Assembly (NCBI GenBank): GCA_022701845.1
Contig: JAKONS010000083.1
Coordinates: 1-18,266, forward strand
Length of the DNA: 18,266 nucleotides
Reading direction: 5' to 3'
Source: Burkholderiaceae bacterium
GTDB taxonomy: Bacteria; Pseudomonadota; Gammaproteobacteria; Burkholderiales; Burkholderiaceae
Position 1 is the stretch's first letter; every line of letters begins with the position of its first letter. The notes below the pieces were generated by a model that saw only the letters and a program-made list of their open reading frames with translations, was not told the origin of the DNA and made no database searches. Below, one piece after another: positions 6,893-14,510 of this stretch. Position numbers and translations under genes: made by a program.

Positions 6893-8389
6893 ATGACACT
6901 GCAATCCATCGATGCCCGCACCGGTGCGGCCCACGGCGACGCCTGGCCCGAATCCACGTTCGACGAGATCGACGCCACCGTGGCCGCTGCGGCAGCCGCC
7001 CATGAGGTCTTCGCCGCCACCCCCGCCGACCGGCGTGCCCGGCTGCTGCGCGCCATCGCCGACGGCATCGAGGCCGACCGCGCCATCCTGGTGCCCCTGG
7101 CCGACCGCGAGACCGCCCTCGGCCTGCCGCGCCTGGAAGGCGAGCTCGACCGCACCACCTTCCAGCTGCGCGCCTTCGCCGCCCTGCTCGAGGCCGGCGA
7201 TGCCGACACCTTCCTGGACGAAGCGCCGGTGGCCGGCGCGCCGCCCGCCGGCCGTCCCCGCATGACCCGTGTGCGTGCGCCGCTGGGCCCGGTCGCCATG
7301 TTCGCGGCCAGCAATTTCCCCTTCGCCTTTTCGGTGGCTGGCGGCGATACCGCCTCGGCCCTGGCAGCCGGCTGCCCGGTGGTGGTCAAGGCCCATCCGG
7401 CCCATCCGGACCTGTCGCGCCAGGTGGCGGCGATCTGCGCCAGGGCGGTGGCGGGGCAGGGCCTGCCGGCCGGTGTCTTCCAGTTCGTGCAGGGCGCCTC
7501 CATCGAGGTCGGTGTGCATCTGGTGCAGGCGCCTGCCATCGCAGCGGTGGCTTTTACCGGCTCCTTCAAGGGGGGCACGGCGCTGGCGAAGATCGCCGGC
7601 GAACGGCCACGCCCCATTCCCTTCTACGGCGAGCTCGGCTCGATCAACCCGCTGGTGGTGCTGCCCGCCGCCGCCGAGCAGGACGGCGAGGCGCTCGCGC
7701 AGACCCTGGCCGGCTCCATCTGCCTGGGCGCGGGGCAGTTCTGCACCAGCCCGGGCGTGATCGTGGTATTCGACGACGCGGCGGGCGATGCCTTCGTGCA
7801 GGCCCTGTCGGTCCGGCTGGCCACGCTGGAGCCGCACGCCATGCTGACCGGCGGCATACGCGGCGCCTTCGACCGTGGCGTCGCCGCCTGGCGCGGCCAC
7901 GGCCGACTCCGGGTTCTGGTGGACGACGCCAGCCAGGCGAGCGGCGCCGCCGCCCCGCCGCGGCCCTTCCTGGCGCAGGTGTCGGCCCGCGACTTCATCG
8001 CCGACCACCGTCTGCACGAGGAAGTGTTCGGTGCCGCCGCGCTGGTGGTACGTGTGGATTCGCACGCCCGGGCAGCCGATGTGCTCGAGGCCGTGGGCGG
8101 CACGCTGACGGTCACGCTGTGGGGCGTGCCTGCCGGCACCGAGGCGCCGGACGCCGACACCCTGTCATTGGTGCGCACCGCCATCCGGGTCGCAGGCCGG
8201 GTGCTGTTCTCCGGCGTGCCGACCGGCGTGGCGGTGACCGCCGCGCAGCACCATGGCGGGCCGTTCCCGGCATCGACCGCGCCCTTCACCACATCAGTGG
8301 GCCATGCGGCGCTCGAGCGTTTCCAGCGGCCCCTGGCCTTGCAAGATGCACCGGCCTGGTTGCTGGCGCGCCGTGGAGCGGCGGTTTGA
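6893..8389 (+). CDS. NADP-type aldehyde dehydrogenase, alpha-ketoglutarate-semialdehyde dehydrogenase-like
   Basis: Relatives oxidise 2,5-dioxovalerate (alpha-ketoglutarate semialdehyde) to 2-oxoglutarate at the end of pentose, hexarate or hydroxyproline breakdown. The 498-residue product keeps the aldehyde dehydrogenase machinery: FAASNFPFAF with Asn141, the VVVKAHP segment with Lys166, FTGSFKGG (221-228), GELGSINP with Glu247, and GQFCTSPG with nucleophile Cys284. KAHPAHP and GQFCTSPG are typical of the subfamily labelled aldehyde dehydrogenase (NADP+). The ATG at 6893 is chosen because the protein before it reads as noise, although the frame is open for more than a kilobase upstream; no clear ribosome-binding site precedes it. 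It closes the rightward catabolic run. No sugar-acid dehydratase that would make the usual substrate is in the window, so the true aldehyde may differ. Confidence 0.92.
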   Translation: MTLQSIDARTGAAHGDAWPESTFDEIDATVAAAAAAHEVFAATPADRRARLLRAIADGIEADRAILVPLADRETALGLPRLEGELDRTTFQLRAFAALLEAGDADTFLDEAPVAGAPPAGRPRMTRVRAPLGPVAMFAASNFPFAFSVAGGDTASALAAGCPVVVKAHPAHPDLSRQVAAICARAVAGQGLPAGVFQFVQGASIEVGVHLVQAPAIAAVAFTGSFKGGTALAKIAGERPRPIPFYGELGSINPLVVLPAAAEQDGEALAQTLAGSICLGAGQFCTSPGVIVVFDDAAGDAFVQALSVRLATLEPHAMLTGGIRGAFDRGVAAWRGHGRLRVLVDDASQASGAAAPPRPFLAQVSARDFIADHRLHEEVFGAAALVVRVDSHARAADVLEAVGGTLTVTLWGVPAGTEAPDADTLSLVRTAIRVAGRVLFSGVPTGVAVTAAQHHGGPFPASTAPFTTSVGHAALERFQRPLALQDAPAWLLARRGAAV

Positions 8390-8467
8390 CGACCCGACCG
8401 GCGACCCGACGGCGCTGACGCGCCCCGTCGACCCGCGGCGTCGCGCATGGCATCGGAAGTCCGCGTC

Positions 8468-8484
8468 GCCTGCAGGCGGCAGGC
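8468..8484. terminator. Weak candidate hairpin between convergent genes
   Basis: In the 117-bp gap between the convergent aldehyde dehydrogenase and YeiH-family genes, GCCTGC (8468-8473) can pair with GCAGGC (8479-8484) around a five-base loop. No run of T follows on either strand. A terminator is expected here from gene order, but the sequence support is weak. Nothing else is visible in the gap. Confidence 0.3.
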
Positions 8485-8506
8485 ACGCGGCAGGCGCACC
8501 GATTCT

Positions 8507-9685
8507 TCAGTGCAGCAGCGCTGCGATGCCGGCATTGATCGCGAACCCGCCGCACACCAGCCAGGCGAACAGCACCGCCGCCAGCGCCAGCGGCTTGATG
8601 CCGGCCTTACGGATTGCCGACACATGGGTGGTCAGCCCGAGGCCGGCCATCGCCATCGTCAGCAGGCCGGTGTCGATATCGATCACCTGCGCCACCACCG
8701 CAGGGGGCAGCACGACGATCGAATTGAAGCCGGCCACCATGACGAAGCCGAGCGCGAACCAGGGGATCACGATGCCGCCGGGCTGCTCGCCGGCATCGGC
8801 ATCGGCAGCAGCCGCCCCGCCCCGGGCTGCCGAGCGCGACAGCCACGCCGACAGAACGACGAGGAACGGCGCCAGCATCATCACCCGGACCATCTTGGCG
8901 ATCACCGCAGTATTGGCGGCCTGCTCGCCGACGGCACGTCCGGCGACCACCACCTGCGCCACCTCGTGGATCGTCGAGCCGGCGAACACGCCGTACGCGG
9001 TGGGCGACAGCGCGAGCGCCGGGTACTGCCCGAGCAGGCGGTAGAGCACCGGATACAGGAACATCCCCAGCGTGCCGAACACCACCACCGTGGCCACCGC
9101 CACCATGACCTGTTCGGCGCGGGCGCGCACCACCGGCTCGGCCGCCATCACCGCCGCGGCACCGCAGATCGAACTGCCGGCGCCGATCAACATCGCCGTC
9201 TTCCGGTCCAGGCCGAACACCCGGCAGCCGAGCCAGCAGGCCAGCCCGAAGGTGCTGCACAGCACCGCCGCGTCGATTGCCGCACCGGTCCAGCCGACGG
9301 CGCCGATGTCCTGGAAGGTCAGGCGCATGCCGTAGAGGACGATGCCCAGGCGCAGCAGGGTGGACCGGGCGCACGCCACGCCCGCGCCGGGCAGCACGCC
9401 GAGGCGCGGATAGACGGTGTTGCCGACCAGCATGCCCAACACGATGGCCACGGTGAGCGCGCCGATGCCGCTGGAGCGCAGCCAGTCGGTCTCGCCCAGC
9501 CGGATGGATACGAAGGCGAGCGCGGCCGTCAGCGCCAGGCCGGGCGCCAACCGGCGCAGGCGGCGGGCCGCGGCAGTGATCGCAGCGGCCGCGACGGCCG
9601 GCGGCTGCACCCGCGGGGGGGTGGCGGTAGCGGCGGCAGCGGCGGTGTGCAACGGGGTCTCCAGGGCGTGGGTGTCGGCAGGCAT
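8507..9685 (-). CDS. yeiH: YeiH-family integral membrane protein (putative sulfate exporter family)
   Basis: This is an inner-membrane protein of the UPF0324/YeiH family, often labelled putative sulfate exporter; the true substrate is poorly established. Of 392 residues, about the first 45 are an alanine-rich cytoplasmic-looking tail, followed by roughly ten hydrophobic segments. Family marks include LRLGIVLYGMRLTFQDIG, the GAGSSICGAAAVMA block, and FAGSTIHEVAQVVVAG with a buried His-Glu pair. The protein is about 40 residues longer than E. coli YeiH, all at the N-terminus; the ATG at 9685 has only a weak GGCGG before it, so the true start could be further in. It diverges from a LysR regulator across an 87-bp region with a LysR-type site, matching the yeiE-yeiH pairing of enterobacteria. 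Confidence 0.9.
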   Translation of the reverse strand: MPADTHALETPLHTAAAAATATPPRVQPPAVAAAAITAAARRLRRLAPGLALTAALAFVSIRLGETDWLRSSGIGALTVAIVLGMLVGNTVYPRLGVLPGAGVACARSTLLRLGIVLYGMRLTFQDIGAVGWTGAAIDAAVLCSTFGLACWLGCRVFGLDRKTAMLIGAGSSICGAAAVMAAEPVVRARAEQVMVAVATVVVFGTLGMFLYPVLYRLLGQYPALALSPTAYGVFAGSTIHEVAQVVVAGRAVGEQAANTAVIAKMVRVMMLAPFLVVLSAWLSRSAARGGAAAADADAGEQPGGIVIPWFALGFVMVAGFNSIVVLPPAVVAQVIDIDTGLLTMAMAGLGLTTHVSAIRKAGIKPLALAAVLFAWLVCGGFAINAGIAALLH

Positions 9686-9710
9686 GGCCGCACTGTGAAC
9701 CGCCGCGATG

Positions 9711-9727
9711 TATCCGGCAAACGGATA
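9711..9727. promoter_or_regulatory. LysR-type operator (T-N11-A) between yeiH-like and LysR genes
   Basis: TATCCGGCAAACGGATA is a perfect inverted repeat (TATCCG, five-base spacer, CGGATA). Its inner part, TCCG-N5-CGGA, has exactly the T-N11-A form of LysR operators. It lies 26 bp before the yeiH-like start and 45 bp before the LysR start, where an autoregulating divergent activator would bind. Confidence 0.65.
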
Positions 9728-9731
9728 GTCT

Positions 9732-9740
9732 TGCTATAAC
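9732..9740 (+). promoter_or_regulatory. Probable extended -10 promoter element of the LysR gene
   Basis: TGCTATAAC fits an extended -10 element (TG, one base, TATAAC) 32 bp before the LysR start codon. There is no good -35 at the expected spacing; that position is occupied by the LysR-type palindrome, so bound regulator could repress or recruit polymerase. Confidence 0.45.
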
Positions 9741-9772
9741 CTAGCGATGAAACAGGTAACGAAGGCACCGGC

Positions 9773-10711
9773 ATGCGCCTGACGCTGCGCCAACTCCTCA
9801 TCTTCACCGCGGTGGCCGACACCGGCAGCACCACCGCGGCGGGACAGCGTGTGGCGCTGTCGCAATCGGCCACCAGCGGCGCGCTCAACGAGCTGGAGCG
9901 CCTGCTCGGCGCGCAGCTCTTCGACCGCATCGGCAAGCGCCTGCTGCTCAACGACAACGGTCGTGCCCTGCTGCCGCAGGCCCGGGCCGTGCTCGACGGC
10001 GCGCAGGACATCGAAAGCCGGTTCGGGCGCGGCGACAACCACGCGGCTACAGCGCCACCGGCCACCCGGCTGCGCCTCGCTGCCAGCACCACCATCGGCA
10101 ACTATCTGCTGCCGGCGCTGGTCGCCGGGTACCGGCAGGCCTGGCCCGGCGCGGCGGTGGACGTGGTTATCGGCAACACCCGCGACGTCGCCACCGCGGT
10201 GACGCGGCTGGAAGTCGACCTCGGCCTGATCGAGGGGCCCTGCCACGAGACCGAGCTGCATGTCACGCCCTGGCTGCACGACGAACTGGTGATCGTCGCC
10301 GCACCGACGCATGCGCTGGTGCAGGACGCAGCCCAGGCGCGGGTTCCGCTGAAAGCCTTGCGGCAGGCGCGCTGGTTGCTGCGCGAGCCCGGCTCCGGCA
10401 CCCGCGAAGCGGTGGAACACGCGCTGCTGCCGCATCTGCACCATCTGGTCGGCGACATGCAGCCCGGCAGCACCGAGGCGATCAAGCAGGCCGCGGCCGA
10501 GGGGCTCGGCCTGGCCTGCCTGTCGCTGTGCGCGGTGCAGGACCTGGTGACGCTCGGCAGGCTGGTGGTGCTGCGCACCACCCTGCCCCGCCTGACCCGC
10601 CGCTTCTACCGGGTCCAGCACCGGCAGAAGCGCCTGTCGGGCAACCTGCAGCGCTTCGTCGAGCACTGCAAGCGCTCGGATGGCGCTCCTGGCCCGTCGA
10701 CGGCGCCCTGA
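9773..10711 (+). CDS. LysR-family transcriptional regulator (YeiE-like)
   Basis: This is a transcription factor of 312 residues. The N-terminal helix-turn-helix spans about residues 1-60 (LRQLLIFTAVADTGSTTAAGQRV, then LSQSATSGALNELERLLGAQLFDR), and the effector-binding periplasmic-protein-like domain spans about 90-295 and begins LRLAASTTIGNYLLP. The segments SQSATSGALNELE and STTIGNYLLP are characteristic of the YeiE/CysB-like group. GAAGG lies seven bases before the ATG at 9773, supporting this start. It is divergent from the YeiH-family gene, which it likely controls through the palindrome at 9711-9727. In enterobacteria YeiE has been described as a sulfite-responsive regulator; whether this protein senses the same ligand is inference from context. 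Confidence 0.92.
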   Translation: MRLTLRQLLIFTAVADTGSTTAAGQRVALSQSATSGALNELERLLGAQLFDRIGKRLLLNDNGRALLPQARAVLDGAQDIESRFGRGDNHAATAPPATRLRLAASTTIGNYLLPALVAGYRQAWPGAAVDVVIGNTRDVATAVTRLEVDLGLIEGPCHETELHVTPWLHDELVIVAAPTHALVQDAAQARVPLKALRQARWLLREPGSGTREAVEHALLPHLHHLVGDMQPGSTEAIKQAAAEGLGLACLSLCAVQDLVTLGRLVVLRTTLPRLTRRFYRVQHRQKRLSGNLQRFVEHCKRSDGAPGPSTAP

Positions 10712-10768
10712 GCGCGGGCGACGACCTGCTGGCTATGCTCCGGCAACGAATGCCACCACGACCGCACG

Positions 10769-11413
10769 ATGACCGACCGTTACCAAACCACCGGAGCTGA
10801 AAGCGAGTTCCAGCCGGGCTCCCGGGGACGGGTGTTGCGCAATACCGTCGGCATCACGTCATCGGCCGATATGGACGAGCTGGAACTGCAGCTCCTGCGC
10901 GATCTTTACGACGAAGTGTTGCTGGCCGATTTCCCCGACCGTCAGTTGACGGTGGCCGATCTCGCGCGCTGGCATCGCATGTGGCTGGGCAACGTGTATG
11001 CATGGGCGGGACGGGAGCGTTCTGTCAATCTGGGTAAAGGTGGCTTCCAGTTCGCCACGGCGGGCTTGCTACCGGGTCTGCTGAAAGACTTCGAACAAAA
11101 GTGCCTGAAGCGATGGACCCCATGCGGCAACCTCGCAGGCAATGACTTGGTGACGGCTCTCGCCGTGACGCATGTGGAACTGATCGTGATCCACCCGTTT
11201 CGCGAAGGCAATGGACGTCTGTCGCGCCTGTTGGCCGACGTGATGGCGGTGCAGGCAGGTCATCAACCGCTCGACTACAGCCATTGGGAGCACCAGAAAC
11301 CAGCCTATATCGGTGCGATACACGCCGGTTTTGTGGGGGACTACCGCCCCATGTGCAAGTTCGTCGCCCGCGCTATCGCCGACGGGGAGGCCCGGTTCAG
11401 CGCGCCAGCTTGA
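10769..11413 (+). CDS. fic: Fic/DOC-family protein (protein AMP-transferase, possible toxin)
   Basis: Fic proteins usually transfer AMP from ATP onto target proteins, and many act as toxins of toxin-antitoxin pairs. The 214-residue product has a complete active-site motif HPFREGNGRLSR (residues 142-153; His142, Glu146, Arg150, Arg153), so it should be active. The flap preceding it is RSVNLGKGGFQF (84-95). There is no clear inhibitory SxxxE[G/N] helix within the protein at the positions used by self-inhibited classes, which suggests an antitoxin in trans. The usual upstream antitoxin gene cannot fit: only 57 bp separate it from the LysR gene. Its GC content is lower (about 57-60% in two 60-base lines counted by hand, against 75% in a lactate-permease line), suggesting transfer. 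The ATG at 10769 has no good ribosome-binding site. Its 3' end overlaps a convergent 54-residue ORF by 17 bp. Confidence 0.92.
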   Translation: MTDRYQTTGAESEFQPGSRGRVLRNTVGITSSADMDELELQLLRDLYDEVLLADFPDRQLTVADLARWHRMWLGNVYAWAGRERSVNLGKGGFQFATAGLLPGLLKDFEQKCLKRWTPCGNLAGNDLVTALAVTHVELIVIHPFREGNGRLSRLLADVMAVQAGHQPLDYSHWEHQKPAYIGAIHAGFVGDYRPMCKFVARAIADGEARFSAPA

Positions 11414-11561
11414 TGTGGGGGAAACGCACGGTGGCTTGCTGCAGGCGGCTTTCGATCTGAGCAACGTTCTCACCGGTTTCCACCGCGGTGGAACTGGCGA
11501 CGGACCGCAACACCGCTTGGGGGCTCGGTGCTTTTCGTGGAGGTGCCGCAGTTTTGGTCAT
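11397..11561 (-). CDS. 54-residue protein of unknown family; candidate Fic antitoxin
   Basis: I do not recognise this protein with certainty. It runs from ATG at 11561 to TGA at 11397. Its middle, ASSTAVETGEN, contains Ser-x-x-x-Glu (S-TAV-E, then T), resembling the inhibitory helix SxxxE[G/N] that blocks ATP binding in Fic proteins; self-inhibited Fic proteins often read SS.IEG at this point. The rest is basic at the start (KTAAPPRKAPS) and helical-looking afterwards (VAQIESRLQQA). It overlaps the end of fic by 17 bp tail-to-tail, and its ATG overlaps the stop of the lactate permease gene as ATGA, so it can be translated by coupling from that operon. Its composition is less GC-rich than the permease and resembles fic. 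The function is inference; a chance ORF is possible but less likely given both overlaps. Confidence 0.6.
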   Translation of the reverse strand: MTKTAAPPRKAPSPQAVLRSVASSTAVETGENVAQIESRLQQATVRFPHIKLAR

Positions 11562-13318
11562 GCCGTGAATCCAGGAATGAAGGCGTTGAATTTTATCGGC
11601 AGCCCAGGCGTCCATCCGCATCCGATCGCAGCCGTTCGATCCGGTTCCCATTTCGACAGCGCCGACAGCCCCAGCGTGACCACGCACACATAGGCCAGCA
11701 GCGCCAGGCTGCTGCGCAGCGTGCTGCGCATGATGGCCGCTTCCTGGCCGACCAGGCCGACCGCCGCGGCGGCGATGGCGATGGACTGCGGCGAGACCAG
11801 CTTGGCCATCACGCCGCCCGCGGTGTTGGCCGCCACCAGCAGCGCGCTGCCGGTGCCGATCTGCTGGGCGGTGACCGCCTGCAGATGCGCGAACAGGGTG
11901 TTGCTGTTGACCACCGAGCCGGTCATGAAAACCCCCACCCAGCCGATCACCGGCGACACCAGAGGGAACCATCCGCCGGCCTGCGCCAGCGCGAAGCCGA
12001 TGGTGGAGGAGGCGCCCGAGAAGTTGGTCACATAGGCCACCGCCATCACCAGCGACACGGTGGCCAGCGGCTTCCACAGGTCGGCTGCGGCGCGGCGCAG
12101 TTCGTCTGCCGCGGCGGCGAAGGTGAGCTTGGGCGACAGCGCGGTGGTGAGCACCGCGGCCAGCAGGATCGCGGTGCCGGAGGCCTGCAGCAGGCCCAGG
12201 TTCCACACCGCGGGCAGCGTGTGCGCGCTGGCCACCAGCGGCGGCAGCTCCTGCACCCGCAGGTGCAGCCCGGCGATCGGCAGCCGCAGCACGGTGGCCG
12301 CCAGCCAGCCGCCCGGGGCGAACATCGCCTTGAAGGCCGGCAGGCTCCAGACCAGGATCGTGCCGGTCAGCAGGTAGAACGGCGACCAGGCGCGCAGCAC
12401 CGCACCGACGGATGCGCCGGCCGGCGCGGACGACGGCATGGACGACGGCGCGGACAGCGGCTGCGCACCGGCCTCGCGGTGGATGCGCCGCGGCCGCCAC
12501 ACCTGCATGAGGCCGGCCAGCACCGCCATCGCGGCCAGCGGCGCCAGGATGTCGACCAGCTCCGGCCCCAGCAGATAGAGCGTCGCCGTCTGCACGCCGC
12601 TGAACACCAGCCCGACGGCCAGCAGCACCGGCCAGGTCTCGCGCAGCCCGCGCCAGCCGTCCAGCACCCAGACCAGGCCGGCGGGCACGCATGCGGCGCA
12701 GACCTGCAGGATCACGATCAGCATGCGCGACATCTCCGCCAGCGGCACGCCGCCCTGTTGCGCGCCGACCAGCACCGGGATGCCGATGGCGCCGTAGGCA
12801 CCCGATGCGGCGTTGGCCAGCAGGCAGAGCATGGCGGCCTTCAACGGCCGAAAGCCCAGCTCGACCAGCAGGGCGGCGCAGATCGCGATCGGCACGCCGA
12901 AGCCGGCCGCGCCCTCCAGGAAGCCGCCGAAGCAGTAGGCGATCAGCAGCACCTGGATGCGCTGGTCCTCGGAGATGCGGGCGATGCTGCCGCGGATCAC
13001 GCCGAACTTTCCGCTGCGGATGGCCAGCCGGTAGAGCCACACCGCCATCAGCACGATGAAGCCGATCGGGAAGACGCCGTTGGCGATGCCCAGCGCCGCC
13101 GCGCCCAGGATGCTGCCGGCCGGCATGCCGAAGACCCCGAACGACACCGCCGCCGACAGCGCCAGCGCGAGCAGCGCCGCGGTCAGCCCCTTGAGTTTCA
13201 GCACGGTCAGCGCCAGCAGGAAAAACAGCACCGGCAGCGCCGCCGCCCCCGCCGACAGGTAGGCGTTGCCCAGCGGGTCGTAGCTCTGCTGCCACACCGC
13301 CGCCAGCGCCGGGTTCAC
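11558..13318 (-). CDS. lctP: Lactate permease family transporter (LctP/GlcA)
   Basis: This is an inner-membrane transporter of the lactate/glycolate:proton symport family. It has 586 residues, slightly longer than typical members (about 550-570), with some twelve or more hydrophobic segments and a cytoplasmic insert near residues 265-300. Family marks near the N-terminus are WQQSYDPLGN, FPIGFIVLMAVWLYRL, IQVLLIAYCFGGFLEGAAGFG and PVAI-like PIAICAALLVELGF; near the C-terminus are TGSVVNSNTLFAHLQAVTA and GGVMAKLVSPQSIAIA. Its ATG (13318) overlaps the stop of the D-lactate dehydrogenase gene as ATGA, so the two form an operon with coupled translation. A second ATGA at 11558-11561 joins it to the 54-residue ORF downstream. 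Confidence 0.93.
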   Translation of the reverse strand: MNPALAAVWQQSYDPLGNAYLSAGAAALPVLFFLLALTVLKLKGLTAALLALALSAAVSFGVFGMPAGSILGAAALGIANGVFPIGFIVLMAVWLYRLAIRSGKFGVIRGSIARISEDQRIQVLLIAYCFGGFLEGAAGFGVPIAICAALLVELGFRPLKAAMLCLLANAASGAYGAIGIPVLVGAQQGGVPLAEMSRMLIVILQVCAACVPAGLVWVLDGWRGLRETWPVLLAVGLVFSGVQTATLYLLGPELVDILAPLAAMAVLAGLMQVWRPRRIHREAGAQPLSAPSSMPSSAPAGASVGAVLRAWSPFYLLTGTILVWSLPAFKAMFAPGGWLAATVLRLPIAGLHLRVQELPPLVASAHTLPAVWNLGLLQASGTAILLAAVLTTALSPKLTFAAAADELRRAAADLWKPLATVSLVMAVAYVTNFSGASSTIGFALAQAGGWFPLVSPVIGWVGVFMTGSVVNSNTLFAHLQAVTAQQIGTGSALLVAANTAGGVMAKLVSPQSIAIAAAAVGLVGQEAAIMRSTLRSSLALLAYVCVVTLGLSALSKWEPDRTAAIGCGWTPGLPIKFNAFIPGFTA

Positions 13319-14313
13319 GGCAGCGCCACCCGGTTCGGGCAGGGCGTGGCGGCGGCGAAGTGGCGCAGGTTGTGCAGCGTCGTCGCGGCGATCTCGCGCA
13401 TCGCCTCGACGGTGAAGAAGCCCTGGTGGCCGGTGACCAGCACGTTGGGAAAGCTCATCAGGCGCTGGAACACCTCGTCGTCGATGATTTCGCCGGAGCG
13501 GTCCTGGAAGAACAGCGGCCCCTCCTGCTCGTACACGTCGATCGCCAGATGGCCGAGGTGGCGCGACTTGAGCGCGTCGATCACCGCACCGGTGTCGACC
13601 AGCGCGCCGCGCGAGGTGTTGACCAGCATGGCGCCGGGTTTCATGCGAGCCAGGGCGGTGGCATCGATCAGGTGGCGGGTGGTGTCGGTCAGCGGGCAGT
13701 GCAGCGAGACGATGTCGGCCTGCGCCAGCAGTTCGACCAGCGCCACCATGCGGCCGAGCCCGTCGAACTGCGGCGCCGGGAAGGGGTCGCAGCCCAGCAC
13801 GGTGCAGCCCATGCCGTGGAAGATGCGGGCGGTGGCCAACCCGATCCGCCCGGTGCCGACGATGCCCACCGTCTTGCCGTGCAGCGTGTGGCCCAGCAGG
13901 CCTTCGAGCATGAAGTTGCCTTCCCGCACCCGGTTGAAGGCCCGGTGCGTCTGGCGATTGAGGGTCATGACCAGCGCCAGCGTGTGCTCGGCGACTGCTT
14001 CCGGCGAATAGGCCGGCACCCGCGCCACGAACAGGCCGAGCCGGCCGGCGGCGGCGAGATCAAGCTGGTTGAAGCCGGCGCAGCGCAGCAGCACCGCGCC
14101 CACGCCCAGCGCGGCCAGGGCCTCGAGGGTGGGCGCGTCGAGGCGGTCGTTGACGAACACGCACACCGCGCCGCAACCCGCGGCCAGGGCGGCCGTGTCG
14201 GGGCCGAGGGCGGCGTCGAAATAGACGAGTTCGGGAGCGGGCGAGCGGGCCTGGGCGGCTTCGTCGAGGAAACGGCGATCGTAGGGACGCGCGCTGAAGA
14301 CAGCGGTTTTCAT
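13315..14313 (-). CDS. ldhA: D-lactate dehydrogenase (NAD-dependent 2-hydroxyacid dehydrogenase, LdhA type)
   Basis: It interconverts pyruvate and D-lactate with NAD(H) in the cytoplasm. The 332-residue protein has the D-2-hydroxyacid dehydrogenase plan: substrate-domain LLRCAGFNQLDL (75-86), YSPEAVAEH (102-110), the NAD-binding GIVGTGRIG (150-158), catalytic Arg235 in NTSRGAL, Glu264 in DVYEQEGPLFF and His296 in TGHQGFF. DVYEQEGPLFF and the C-terminal GHQGFFT are typical of LdhA rather than glycerate or formate dehydrogenases. The ATG at 14313 is chosen over one 69 bases upstream because MKTAVFSARPYDRRF is the usual N-terminus. No strong ribosome-binding site is seen. It heads the lactate operon; its stop overlaps the permease start by 4 bp. 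Confidence 0.95.
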   Translation of the reverse strand: MKTAVFSARPYDRRFLDEAAQARSPAPELVYFDAALGPDTAALAAGCGAVCVFVNDRLDAPTLEALAALGVGAVLLRCAGFNQLDLAAAGRLGLFVARVPAYSPEAVAEHTLALVMTLNRQTHRAFNRVREGNFMLEGLLGHTLHGKTVGIVGTGRIGLATARIFHGMGCTVLGCDPFPAPQFDGLGRMVALVELLAQADIVSLHCPLTDTTRHLIDATALARMKPGAMLVNTSRGALVDTGAVIDALKSRHLGHLAIDVYEQEGPLFFQDRSGEIIDDEVFQRLMSFPNVLVTGHQGFFTVEAMREIAATTLHNLRHFAAATPCPNRVALP

Positions 14314-14452
14314 GGGGGTGTCGGGGTGCCGGTTGGGGGAACGGCAGGATCGACGGGGTTCGAGCTGGCTGCGCCGATTCACTGTAGCGGCTCGACGGTG
14401 CCGATGGTTGGCGCATTTGCCGCTGTTTTCGCTGCCGGCCGTTCGCCGGGCG

Positions 14453-14498
14453 CGTGGCGGGACGCGCTACCCGCCACGGACGCGCCGCCGTCGGCGCG
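14453..14498. terminator. Two strong hairpins downstream of the 99-residue gene
   Basis: In the 197-bp gap between ldhA and the 99-residue gene two stems stand close together. CGTGGCGGG (14453-14461) pairs with CCCGCCACG (14470-14478) around an eight-base loop. CGCGCCG (14481-14487) pairs with CGGCGCG (14492-14498) around CCGT. They begin 12 bp after the stop of the leftward gene, where a terminator is expected, but no T tract follows, so termination is only probable. No promoter for ldhA is recognisable in the remaining gap. Confidence 0.4.
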
Positions 14499-14510
14499 CC
14501 GGATCGCCGC

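Noticed and set aside
9747..9782. Eleven-codon upstream ORF (ATG at 9747) ending inside the LysR start
   Set aside because: It has no ribosome-binding site of its own and can easily arise by chance; the LysR start has a good one. Conservation would be needed to revive it.
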